DNA of 64,000 nucleotides from Steinernema hermaphroditum (Eukaryota > Nematoda > Chromadorea > Rhabditida > Steinernematidae), in the NCBI GenBank assembly GCA_030435675.1, contig CM059622.1:10478001-10542000 (forward strand). The letters run 5' to 3'. A model generated the notes under the pieces. It was not told the DNA's origin and did not search any database. It saw only the letters and a program-made list of their open reading frames with translations. Numbering within the stretch: the first letter of the stretch is position 1; each line of letters opens with the position of its first letter. The translations under genes were made by a program, and so were the position numbers. Positions 54,612-64,000 of this stretch are shown in pieces.

Positions 54612-55468
54612 ATGTCGGACTTCGGCGACTGGTATCGTTCCGTTCCGGAAATCACACGTTAGTGGTTAACCGGTTCGGTGGTCGCCTCACTACTTGGCCG
54701 CATCGGGATGTTCTCACCGTACATGATGCATCTGGACTGGCAGCTCTTTACCACCAAGTTCCATGTGGGTTTTTAATAGCTTGACATTTATGACCAACGA
54801 GATTTCAGATGTGGAGACCACTAACCACCGTAAACCCATCGAGCGGGTTTCATTGGCTGTTCATGCTCTACTTGCTCTACAACTACGGAAAGAGCACAGA
54901 GAAAGATGTCTTCACGGGTCGTCCGGCCGATTACCTCTTCATGCTTATCTTCAACTGGATCTCTTGCACGGTACGGCTCGGCTCTTTAAAGTTCTGTAAG
55001 AAAGTGTCACTTTCAGATCGTCTCATTTGCCGTCGGGATCCCCTTCCTCCTTGAGCCAATGGTTGTCAGCGTCCTGTACGTATGGTGCCAGCTCAACAAG
55101 GACATGATCGTCTCCTTCCTCTTCGGCGCCCAGTTCAAGGCTGTAGATGCTCGTCCTCTTCAACATGATACTCGGAGGCTCCATGGTCGAGCTCGCCGGA
55201 GTGGTTGTCGGCCACATCTACTATTTCCTCATGTACAGCTACCCTCAGGAGTTCGGAGGGGCTTCGCTGATCAAAACACCACAGTTTTTGTAAGCTGAAC
55301 AATCGTACATTATTTTAAGTCTTGCATTTCAGGTATCAATGGTTACGGAGCAGCGTGGGCGAAGTTCGCCGATTCGGAAGTGCTCCTGAGAGCCGACGAT
55401 CGTCGCCGCGAAATGATGGAGGCCATATCTGGGGACGAGGACAGCAGCTGGGATCGACCTAATTGTTT
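54612..55468 (+). pseudogene. Derlin-1 pseudogene (inverted duplicate)
   Basis: Nearly the whole Derlin gene of 7.2-8.1 kb, in opposite orientation, with its introns. Codon 17 is TAG (54660-54662) where the intact gene has TAC for Tyr. An 11-nt deletion near 55,146 removes the YLPWV codons and shifts frame. The rest, including GRPADYLFMLIFNWI and the C-terminal region, is well conserved. Similarity continues about 220 bp past the stop (to about 55,690). Because introns and flanks are kept, this is a genomic duplication, not a retrocopy. A short N-terminal peptide is all it could make. Confidence 0.9.
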
Positions 55469-55848
55469 CATTGTAAATACACGAGAGTGCTGTTTGTCTT
55501 GCGTAATCTAAGCATGTTGAACCAGAATTTATTTTTCAGTGTTATTGATAAAGTGTTTGTTGTTGGGGTTGCTTGTATCTGGACGTTGTCAAGCATCTTG
55601 GTACTTTCCCTGAGTTCCTATCTCTCCCCATGTGTTCTTTGTTCACAAAGCTCGCGACATTGTTGAGAGACGACAATCCTGACTGATCAGTTGTCGCGGC
55701 GATTGCGAAATTTCGACAAACGTCGCCCATTCGTCTTCTGACGAAACAACATCGAAGTTTCGCTATTTTCCTCGAGGCCTTCGCTTTGTGCTGACAACCG
55801 TTGCGTCATTTCGCTTATTTCTTCCGTTCAGGTTACCTTAAACTCGAG

Positions 55849-57054
55849 ATGATCAGCCAACTGGTTCGGCAAACGGTTTTACTCGGCAAATCGGCGAGCA
55901 TCGTTACTAGCGCCCGCAGTTTCTCGCTGAGCGCACTTCGTGGAGCTCGTTATGGAAGCCGTTTCGGTCAACAAACGGTTAGTTTCGTGGAAGATCTGTT
56001 ATCTTCATCGTAGTGCTTTCAGTTCGCTGCTCCTCGCACTGGTGGCGCTCTTCGTGAGAAACTTTTCGGCCCCGCCACTTCCAAACGTGAGCGCTTTTTT
56101 TTTCTTTCTGAGCTGACTTGCCTTTTTACAGCTTTTCTCTATGGAACGTACGCTCTCGGTGGAGCGTCATTGGCCGGAATCGGAATGCTCTGTTGGTACG
56201 GATTGGGCATGTCCAAGGACATAAGCATCGTGAACAAAGCTGCTCTGTGGCCTCAGGAAGTCCGTGACCGACTCAAGAGCACGTACGCCTACTTGGCCGG
56301 CTCTGTTCTGATGACTGGAGGATTCGGATACCTCGCCGCCCGCTCTCCAGTTCTGTTCCGAATGTCCGCCAGTGGAGGCTTCATGGCTACCCTCGGATGG
56401 TGCGCCGCGATGATTGCCGCTGGCATGGCTTGCCGCTCCATTCCGTACGACAGTACAGCTCTGAAGCATTTGGCCTGGGCCGCTCACTGTGGTGTTTTGG
56501 GAGCCTGCTTCGCCAGCCTCGCAGTCGTCGGTGGGCCTGTTCTGATGCGCGCCGCTTGGTACACGGCTGCGATTACTGCTGGTGAGTTATAGTAATCTCC
56601 GGGTAACTGGACTGTGAATCCGCTTAGGTCTGTCCACTACGGCTGCCTGTGCGCCCTCCGAAAAGTTCCTCTACATGGGAGGAGCTCTGTCCATGGGATT
56701 CGCGGTCATGTTTGCCGCCTGCCTCGGATCGTTCCTCTTGCCCCCCAACTCTATGGCCGCCGCTGGAGTGGCTTCGTTCGTTATGTATGGTGGATTGATC
56801 TTGTTCGGTGGATTCTTGCTCTACGACACGCAGAAGGTCGTTAGGATGGCCGAGCGCCACAGCGACTACCGCTACAGCTACGACGGCAGCGTTATGAAGA
56901 GCTCTTTCGACCCTATCAACGCGTAAGTCCGCTTCGAACTTGACAAAACTAGAGCTGTGTTTATTACAGGCAGATGAGTATTTTCATGGATATGGTTAAC
57001 ATCTTCATTCGCCTTGTGTGGATCTTCCAGGGTCAAAGCAGTCGGCGAAAGTGA
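55849..57054 (+). CDS. GHITM: GHITM/TMBIM5-like mitochondrial inner-membrane protein
   Basis: BAX-inhibitor-1-superfamily protein of the inner mitochondrial membrane (cristae organisation and ion exchange in other animals). Five or six exons; the ATG at 55849 begins a basic, Arg/Ser-rich presequence (MISQLVRQTVLLGKSASI, RSFSLSALRGARYG). A Gly-rich membrane segment follows (YGTYALGGASLAGIGMLCWY), then WPQEVRDRLKSTYAYLAGS, SPVLFRMSASGGF, KHLAWAAHCGVLGACFASLA, KFLYMGGALSMGFAVMFAAC, GLILFGGFLLYDTQKVVRMA and the terminal DMVNIFIRLVWIFQGQ. LYDTQ and FDPINAQMS are BI-1 family signatures. The C-terminus ends SRRK. A TTCCGTTCAG acceptor lies about 18 nt before the ATG. AATAAA at 57097. TARBP1 follows at operon distance. 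A second GHITM gene is at 63.3 kb. Confidence 0.92.
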
Positions 57055-57096
57055 AAGTTAGATTGAGATTTGGTGTGCGATGTAAATAGTGGAGCG

Positions 57097-57217
57097 AATA
57101 AATGAGTATTTGTCTTCTATGTCTTCTTATTGTATCATGCCTCTGAAGAGTTGTTGACTGGTTCGTCTACTTCATGGTGCGGATGGAGTTTCGGTTACGG
57201 TACGTTCTCTCTTTCAG
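57097..57217 (+). promoter_or_regulatory. Operon-like intercistronic region (poly(A) signal to trans-splice acceptor)
   Basis: AATAAA of GHITM (57097-57102), then a T-rich stretch (GTATTTGTCTTCTATGTCTTC), then a CTCTCTTTCAG acceptor directly before the TARBP1 start. About 115 nt between signal and acceptor matches the typical spacing of nematode SL2-processed operons. Confidence 0.5.
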
Positions 57218-57221
57218 GGCC

Positions 57222-60200
57222 ATGGAAGGACTCCAACTTGGCCATCTGTACGACGCCGACCTCGGCGGGCGTTCTGCGGATTCGAAGCCCTCGAAGGATC
57301 GGATGCTGTGGGAAGAAGAAGCAGAATCGTGGATCGAGCGGTTCCGTTCGTCTCCTGATGCTGTCGCTGCGTTCCTAGAAGAAACTCAACGCGAGGGGAA
57401 CGCAGAGCGGTTAGGGCAGATGCTCCCGCTGCTCGCGGAGAAAGTCGACGCTCCGAAGCAGATTCGCACCGCGTGTCATCGCCTTCTGAACGATGTGTCG
57501 AGTAGGGTAGCGCGGAAAGCCGCGGGCGAAGCCATCGCTCTCTTGGCAATGAAGGCATCCGACGAGGCAACGAGGCTGCGATGGCAGAAGTTCGCCGTCC
57601 TGCTGAACATGCTCGAGGAGCCTCAGTTCCACCTGGTGAAGCCCGTCTTGGCCGTTTTCGATTGGCTGATTGAGCAGTGCGTCCAGATGGCAAAAGTTGC
57701 GGATAGTTCGGAAGATCCAAATGTTTTCGGCTGGTACTACGGTCAGATCGCGTTCGAAAAAGCGATTAAGCACACGAATGGTTGGATTCGCGTGTGGGCC
57801 GTCCAAAAGGCAGCCAATCTTCCTGCTGTTCTTTTCCAAAAAGACACTAAAGTGAGTGCACTCTTTCTGTCGTCATCGTAGAGATCGTTTTCCAGTTTGT
57901 TTTCGAGCAGCTGCTTCCCGCCCTCAATGGCATCGATAACTTCTGGAGAATGATTGAAAAGAGCGAGCTCGAGAGATTTTTGAGCGACTTCAATTCGTTT
58001 GTGCAGAACGTTGTGGACAACATGCACCCGGACGGAAAGGGTAATCGTAACTCGGAAAGGCATTCACGTTTGTGTATCTTCTCTTTCCAGCATTGTTCTA
58101 TCGCTCTCTTCTACATTCTCTCACCGACAGTTGGAGTCCGATTCCACTTTACTTCATTTCCTCTGTGCTCTCCAAACTTGGGCACTTGGCAGTATTCGAA
58201 GAAGAAGATTTTCCGAAAATTAGGTAATGCCTCACTGTAATTCTCATTTCTCACACTTGATTATTTCCAGGAGTGCTGTTTCGGGCGCTCTCAAGATTCA
58301 GCAACTTCCCCTGAAATATGAAACTGTGGCAAATCTGATTCGCATGTTCCTTAAGACGACGCGATGGACCGATGACTCCGTTTGGTTCCTTCCAGAACTT
58401 CTTTCTTCGCTGGACTACCGCATCGCCTCCGATCTGCTTAGCAATGACATTGGTGAAGCCACATCCTCCCTCGGCAAGACTTCTCTGGACAACGTTGTAA
58501 AAATAGGGTTGAAGCTCCTTCACATCGGCGAGGCCTCGCGTATTCTTTCCTTTGGAGTGGTCGCCAGAGCGCTACTGGACGAAAAAGAAGACCTAAAGAA
58601 AAAGGCCACTGAAATGTTTGCTAGCGGGGACGAGATGTTCGTGGCCCTCGCCTTGTTGGGTGACCTCGGTAAGCGGAATCGGATTGAATCTCTAGAACTC
58701 GGCTTTTTAGATGAATCCACCAGCGTAGCTTTCATGGCCTCATATGTTGAGTCATGCAGAACAAATCCGGTGCATAGAAATCTTTTCGACCCGATTGTTA
58801 GGCCTATTCTCGGCTATTCTAAAGACGTTGTCGCAACACTGATCAGTGTTTTGGTACCCTATCGAGGTTCTTCCTGTCGGTGTTAACTGCCTGTTACAGG
58901 ATCGTCCCGAACCTCTCGATAGTGGCTTTGAATGCTTCATCAACAATTCCTTCTACGTCACTGCTTCGTTCCTAGATGAAGCTGAGCAGGACGAACTTCT
59001 TGGACAACGCCGCTGTTACATTTTGCAACGAGTAACGAAGTCACTTTCAGCAGCTGTCTCACCGTAATCCGTCATAAGTGAAGACAACTTGTCATACAGT
59101 GATGTTTCAGGGAAAGCCGCAGCCTCTTCTTCTCCCATCTCCGTTTGTACGATCTCCTTGCAACGACAGAAACTCCAGAAGCCGATGCTGCAGGACTTTG
59201 CAAGCTCTGTGTGGATGAAACGGATCGCACTCGGGATTGGGACTCGATCAGAGTGCTTTTCTCGGTCATCGGCAGAACGATCAACATGGTAAATCTCTAG
59301 GTTTGTGGATTCTCGGTATGCACAGCGTCATTCCAGCAAGTCCCTGACATCGACGAACAAGTTGACATCCTCTTCACACTCGAAGGAGTTGTTTCGGAGT
59401 TCCAGAAGTCCATCCATTACCTACCCGCGATAGGAGCCTATTTCGGTGTTCTCTTCAAATCCGAAGCGCGCAATAGCGAGAAAGCAGTGGTGAGTGACAT
59501 CGATCCGTTCCATCAGTATGGTATGCTTCTTTAGAGCACGTTCCTGAAATTCATGGAGGGCGCCTCGCTGAACACGAGTATCGCCGGGCTCCTCGCGGAG
59601 CTCGTCGAAAAACACTACGCAACTCTATCTCCTGACTGGGTGAGGCCAGTGGTGGAGTTGGCCAAGTTCGGCCCGATCCCCCGGCACGATATGAAGACAA
59701 TTTCGGCGGCTTTTGAGATGGCCTTCGCCAATTCTTCCATCGCCAAGCACTATTCGAGCGCCTTGGACAGGCACTTGAATCTTTGCGTTATCAGAACTGA
59801 TCGCTGTTTCCAGGGCACATTTATCTGCGAAGATGTGCAGAATGATCGGAATCTCCGTCGCCCAGCGCATGTGCAAAGAAATGGGAGTGGAGTTTCAGAA
59901 GAGGTTCCTGGACGAATCTTTGAGCTGTGCCGAAGAAATCGACAAATCGCAATCTCGGTCCTTCGGACTGTCGATGCCTCACAGGGTGAAGACGAGGGTT
60001 TCACAGCTCCTTATCCTTCTCGAAGTGTTCCTACCCGAAGAAACAAATGACCAGTTTTACGAGTTCCTTTTCAACTGCCTCCTGGACAGCTGTCAGCAGT
60101 ATTCAATAACTTTAATAGCCGAATGGATGCTCGTGAAGATGTTCGTGGACAACGACGCCATTTACAAGAAGTTCCTCAACTCCGTCGGCGTTGTGAGTTA

Positions 60201-61472
60201 CTCGAAGAGGTCAGCAGCGATTGTAGTGGTTCTTTAGATGGCCAAGAAGCGCACCGGATCCGTGGCCTCATGGCTGAACGTCGTCATGCACGTAACTCGC
60301 GTGAGGGCCACCGAGAAGGACGTGGGCCTCTTCTTCGCTACCGTATTCCCCTGGTGTTCTGCTCAAAACTTCACGATACGTTGCACGGCGATTGCGGCGC
60401 TGAAAGTCGTCTACGAACAGTTTAGAAGCCAAAAGTGGTGCAAGAACTTCGCCTTCATCGAGTCGCTCGTGAACTTCGACTCTGAGCCTGCGGGGTCCGT
60501 TTGCGATGCCCACTACAAGCATAATACCCGAATGTTCCAGAAACTCTAAACGTATTGTCGGCGATCTCACTTCCGACTTCTATTTCGCTCATTTCAATCC
60601 TGTGCGTGACTATTGTCTCCAGGCGGTCCTAGAAACGGTGCCGGAGAAGACGGGGATGCCCGAAGACGAGCTGATCGAACCCCAAGTGATTCGGCTCGGC
60701 GGAAGGCTCTCCCTGACGAGGCCACTACACCAGGAGGACACCGCCATGAGCGACGCTACCTCTATCGTTTACTCAGGTGAGGTCAAAGCGCTCTAAAGCT
60801 GAGGAATTGAGCTTGCTTAGCCCTGGCAAAAAGCAGTTGTTCCGCCCCTGACATGCATTCGGACAAAGAGTTGAGCGAAGAGTTCGTCGACCGCGATCTT
60901 CTTAGCATGCAGCGGAAGATCAACGTAAAAAATGGCCGGAAGATCGAGAAGACGGACGGAAAAAAGTCGCTCATCGTCGTCGCCACCCTCATCGACAAGT
61001 GCGCGAACCTCGGAGGACTCGCGAGGACTTCAGAGATCTTCGGCGTTGATAAGATGGTCGTCGCGAACGAGGCCGTCACTCAGAGCCAGGACTTCAAGGC
61101 TCTGAGCATGTCAGCTGAGAACTGGCTTTGCATCGAATCGGTACAGTATTCTTCGTAGGAGCACTAACATTATGGTTACTGTAGGTAAACAAACTGGATC
61201 TGGAGTCGTACCTCCTTCGCCTGCGCGAAGCAGGCTACAAGATCGTCGCCGCGGAGCAGACAAACGACAGTGTCCCTCTCGAGGTGTACAGTTTTCCAGA
61301 GAAAGCGTGCATTCTGCTGGGCGACGAGAAAGAAGGAGTTCCGACGAAGCTTCTGAGGCTAGTGGATCAAACGGTGGAGATCTCACAGATCGGAAAGACA
61401 AGGAGCCTGAATGTCCACGTGTCGGCGTCGCTTTTCATCCACACTTATGCGCAGCAGCACCTCATAGAATGA
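57222..61472 (+). CDS. TARBP1: TARBP1/Trm3-like tRNA (Gm18) 2'-O-ribose methyltransferase
   Basis: Large SPOUT methyltransferase that modifies guanosine 18 of tRNAs using S-adenosylmethionine. A long alpha-helical, HEAT-like N-terminal part (EGNAERLGQMLPLLAEKVDA, WIRVWAVQKAANLPAVLF, AVFDWLIEQCVQMA) runs through many short exons to DFYFAHFNPVRDYCLQAV, a TARBP1-typical block. After the intron at 60,778-60,822 comes the SpoU/TrmH domain: LIVVATLIDKCANLGGLAR (motif 1), CILLGDEKEGVP (motif 2) and IGKTRSLNVHVSASLFIHTY (motif 3, trefoil knot), ending QQHLIE. An apparent stop at about 60,547 disappears if GTCCG...TTCCAG (60,498-60,543) is an intron. Splice sites near 59,800 are less sure. Human TARBP1 is longer (about 1,600 residues). 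The start follows a TTTCAG acceptor by 4 nt. Confidence 0.85.
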
Positions 61473-62054
61473 CCTAAATATGTTGTGTTGTTTATTGTTG
61501 ATTTCTCTGTTGATATGTGTTGTTATCGTTGTTATAAATTTTACCCTCTGTACGACCGCCGGCTTTGGAGCAGGTGAAGGAATGGATTTTTCCGGCTTAC
61601 CGTAATCAAACTGCCGTAATCAAAAACACCAAACATCCGTGGCATTAAGAAATTTCCGTTCTCTGGATTAAGGATTTACAGAGACTGTGTTCGTAGACAG
61701 TCTCTTCATTTAGACGTCGTTGAAGGGTCGACAGGTCGGCAAAAATGAATGCGACCGGACATTTGCAGACGTCTGATCTCAGCAGCGGTGCTGGTAAAAT
61801 CGTCTATCCTTATAGGAATCAGTCACATAAATGGTCGTTCGTCTTATTCGGTTCATTTTGAGCAAAATCTAGTCATTTTTCAGGCTGTAAAACGCATAAT
61901 CTAACTTGCGCGCCGTTTTTTTCTGCACGCATAGCGGACATTGTTTTGACAGTCACATGCAGGAAATGGCTTTCAGTAATTTTTGAAGGTATGTTCAATC
62001 CAATCAAAAGTTACGGATAGATTGTGGGAATTGGGCGGAATTGCCGCAGAAATA
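61473..62054. other. Intergenic, TARBP1 to mariner-type element
   Basis: No gene. AT-rich, with an internal short duplication of ACCGTAATCAAA (61,600-61,625). Confidence 0.4.
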
Positions 62055-63133
62055 CAGGGTGTTCCATAAGTTCTGTAACGCCTAAAAATGGCTATATCTC
62101 GACGAAAATCCAACGGATTCGTGTGAAAATCGGTACACCTATAAAAGAGAACCAGGAGAACAATTATCTATAACGATTAATTGAAATCGCCACATTCAGT
62201 GGGAGAAAAGGCTTCAAGAAGTTTTCTAAAATTCTTCGTCGTGGCCACGAGCAGTTCATCGCCTATGCTCGCTCCAGAGATGGCTTCAGACTGTTTAAGC
62301 TAGTGTTCTGGATTCGCGAGACTTCACTCTCCAAGAATCCATAGATGGCATAGTCCAGTGGGCTCAGGTCGGCGCTAATGAAGGGCCACATGTCCTTACC
62401 CCACTAACTTGGGGCAGATCTGATTCGCGACCTCCATCGATAATTTCGGTCCATGCGCCGGAATCAACTCTTTCTGGAACACCTAATTATCGTTTTTAAA
62501 GTGTTCCTAAGTGAATCTTGCCACATATGCCTTCAAATTCCATTCTTGATAGATTTTCGAATCAATCCTGACCCCTTTTTGGATAAAAACGGGTTTCGTT
62601 TGGCCCATCCCGCATATTTTAGCGCATACCATGACGGGCTTCGATGGGAAATGGTTCCTTTTGAACTCAACAGATCGAGAAGAACCTGCTTCATGGAAAA
62701 CTCACTCGTTATGCTGATTTTCTAATGTAGCACTCCGGATTTCGCTCAAATCGCTTCTTCACACCTTAAATCATCAATCTGGTTCGCGCACTCTTCGGTC
62801 TTTCACTTCTAGGACTAGGTTATATGAATTTCGCGGCTTCATAAAGGCGCAGAAGTCGTTTCGCTGCGGTACAAGCTTTCCGCGAGCCAGATTCAGCAAC
62901 TTTCCAATGTCCGATTTTGACCTCCTTCCGCGAAATACGAAACGGCCGCGAAACTCTTTTCTTTGGAGGCCATGACAAATTCTTATAATATTGCGGAATA
63001 TCAGGGAAACAGTGGATATAAGATAAAAAAGGGCCAAGAAAAGCGCAGTAAACGTCAAAATAAGTGAAAAGCAAAAAAAATCAACTCAAAACACACATTT
63101 TGAAATCCGTTACAGAACTTATGGAACACCCTG
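62055..63133 (-). mobile_element. Degenerate mariner/Tc1-type transposon
   Basis: Terminal inverted repeats of at least 26 bp start CAGGGTGTTCCATAAGTTCT at 62055 and at the complement of 63133, and TA dinucleotides flank both ends (62053-62054, 63134-63135). The minus strand keeps a transposase scrap: WPFISADLSPLDYAIYGFLE then SEVSRIQ (about 62,305-62,390), the counterpart of the SPDLNPLDYxxWxxLE block that contains the second catalytic Asp and its neighbours in mariner transposases. Stops and frame changes interrupt the rest. Immobile unless helped in trans. Confidence 0.85.
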
Positions 63134-63327
63134 TACCTCGAAACGAAGCGGCGCACACAGTAGCCGCAAAACCCATACGAAAGAGCGCAAAAACAGTACA
63201 CCGTAATCGCCCGTTACAAATAAAAGTGACGCGCGACAGGACTCGTTTTCGGACTCGTCGGCATCTCTGGTTCGAGTTATAAACGCGCTGCCGCTTGCTT
63301 CAAAACTCTTTTCTCCAGATAGAAACG

Positions 63328-64000
63328 ATGCTACTCCACTTTCTTCGGAACGTCACCCCCCAAAGGATCTCTTCCCTTTGCCAGCGAAAGATCTCGGCCT
63401 CGTCTCGGAACCTCCTCCAATCGACGTCTAAAGAGTGTCACTCCGCCCAGTGGAACAGATTCTTCACCAAAAGTAGGCCCCTCCGGATATTAGGGGATGT
63501 CAAAAGTCTCTCTTTAGGCAACAAAGTGGCGGAAGCCGTCCTGGCCGGAGCCGGCGCCTTCGGGATCGGCTCGCTCTGCTACTACGGGCTTCAGTTCCAC
63601 AAGGGCACGTCCACCGAAAGCATCGTCGCCAAGTCACCGTGCTGGAGTCAGGAGGTGCGAGACCGTATCGGCTCCACATACTTGTACCTCATGGGATCCC
63701 TCGGGATCTGCGCCGTCTCCACTTTTCTGGGTGCCCGATCCCCCCTCATCATGAGAATGGCCACTTCGCAGAACTTTGGCGTCTTCGCCTCCTTGGTGGG
63801 CATCGGAGTTGGGCTCGCTTTGCTCAATCGCTTCATCCCAAAAGAGCACACAGTGCCTAAACACCTCGCATGGGTCGCGTTTCCTGTCTTCTGTGGCCTT
63901 ATTTCTGCACCCCTCACTGCTCTGGGAGGTTAGGTCCTGATGCGCGCCACCCTCTACACGGCCGCCTTGGTCGGCGGTAAGAATCGCCTGCTCTTCAACA
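63328..64000 (+). pseudogene. Second GHITM-like gene with in-frame TAG (runs off the window)
   Basis: Diverged paralog of the GHITM gene at 55.8 kb. It starts MLLHFLRNVTPQRISSLCQR, a presequence-like segment, after a TTTTCTCCAG acceptor. A 45-nt intron lies between FFTKS and NKVAEAVLAGAGAFGIGS. Conserved blocks: SQEVRDRIGSTYLYLMGS, ARSPLIMRMATS and PKHLAWVAFPVFCGL. At 63931-63933 the frame reads TAG between GG and VLMRA, where the other gene has Pro (GGPVLMRA); the downstream part (LMRATLYTAALVGG) remains conserved and ends at a good GTAAG donor. So it is either a very young pseudogene, a truncated protein, or a sequence error. The remainder lies beyond the window. Confidence 0.7.

Noticed and set aside
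60480..60600. Apparent frameshift/stop in the TARBP1-like gene (reading ...FQKL then TAA)
   Set aside because: A 46-nt GT-AG intron from 60,498 to 60,543 joins EPAG to NSKRIVGDLTSDFYF in frame, so no lesion is needed.
1..64000. CRISPR arrays, bacterial operons or replication origins
   Set aside because: No regularly spaced repeats; genes are intron-bearing and animal-type throughout.

Overview
The window reads as nuclear DNA of a nematode, probably a free-living or entomopathogenic rhabditid. The evidence is a nematode cuticle collagen, two nematode-type serpentine receptors, an astacin (NAS) protease with an ShK-like tail, a ces-2-type bZIP, very short (about 35-50 nt) GT-AG introns ending in TTTCAG, and splice-acceptor sequences just upstream of many start codons with no donor in sight, as expected for spliced-leader trans-splicing. 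All gene models were spliced by eye; for most of them the exon phases were checked and the summed exons divide by three.

Layout. 1-4.1 kb: no supportable gene. 4.1-6.5 kb: a GnRH/AKH-type GPCR with a tRNA-Gly inside an intron, convergent with rps-21. 7.2-10.4 kb: a divergent ER-associated-degradation pair, Derlin-1 and HERPUD. 10.6-20.1 kb: a duplicated zone with two inverted bHLH genes, paired direct repeats, a tandem repeat and a mariner-like element, enclosing a cuticle collagen and a fukutin-like gene. 21-27 kb (minus strand): APC4, a cyanase and a ces-2-like bZIP. 27.8-32 kb: gene-free, with scattered TTGCATAA sites. 32-37.2 kb: an astacin, a chemoreceptor and an odd Rab-like GTPase.

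37.3-43.7 kb: the most unusual part. A ParB/sulfiredoxin-like gene lies head-to-head with a 15-exon gene encoding a tyrosine-recombinase-like protein of about 1,267 residues, possibly a Crypton-like or domesticated mobile module. 44-47 kb: a hAT-type palindromic MITE, an ankyrin-repeat gene and myo-inositol oxygenase. 47.8-48.8 kb: a decayed M16 peptidase. 49.3-54.4 kb: a second chemoreceptor, a possible SGNH-fold protein and a meiotic-type cyclin (CNTD1/COSA-1-like). 54.6-55.7 kb: an inverted, broken copy of Derlin. 55.8-61.5 kb: GHITM and a TARBP1/Trm3-type tRNA 2'-O-methyltransferase, spaced like an operon. 62-63.1 kb: a degenerate mariner-type transposon. 63.3 kb to the end: a second GHITM gene with an in-frame stop.

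Functional themes: ER quality control (Derlin, HERPUD), cell division and meiosis (APC4, cyclin), single-enzyme metabolism (MIOX, and cyanase of likely bacterial, fungal or plant-type origin), and heavy local duplication plus transposon traffic that has produced both new paralogs and pseudogenes.
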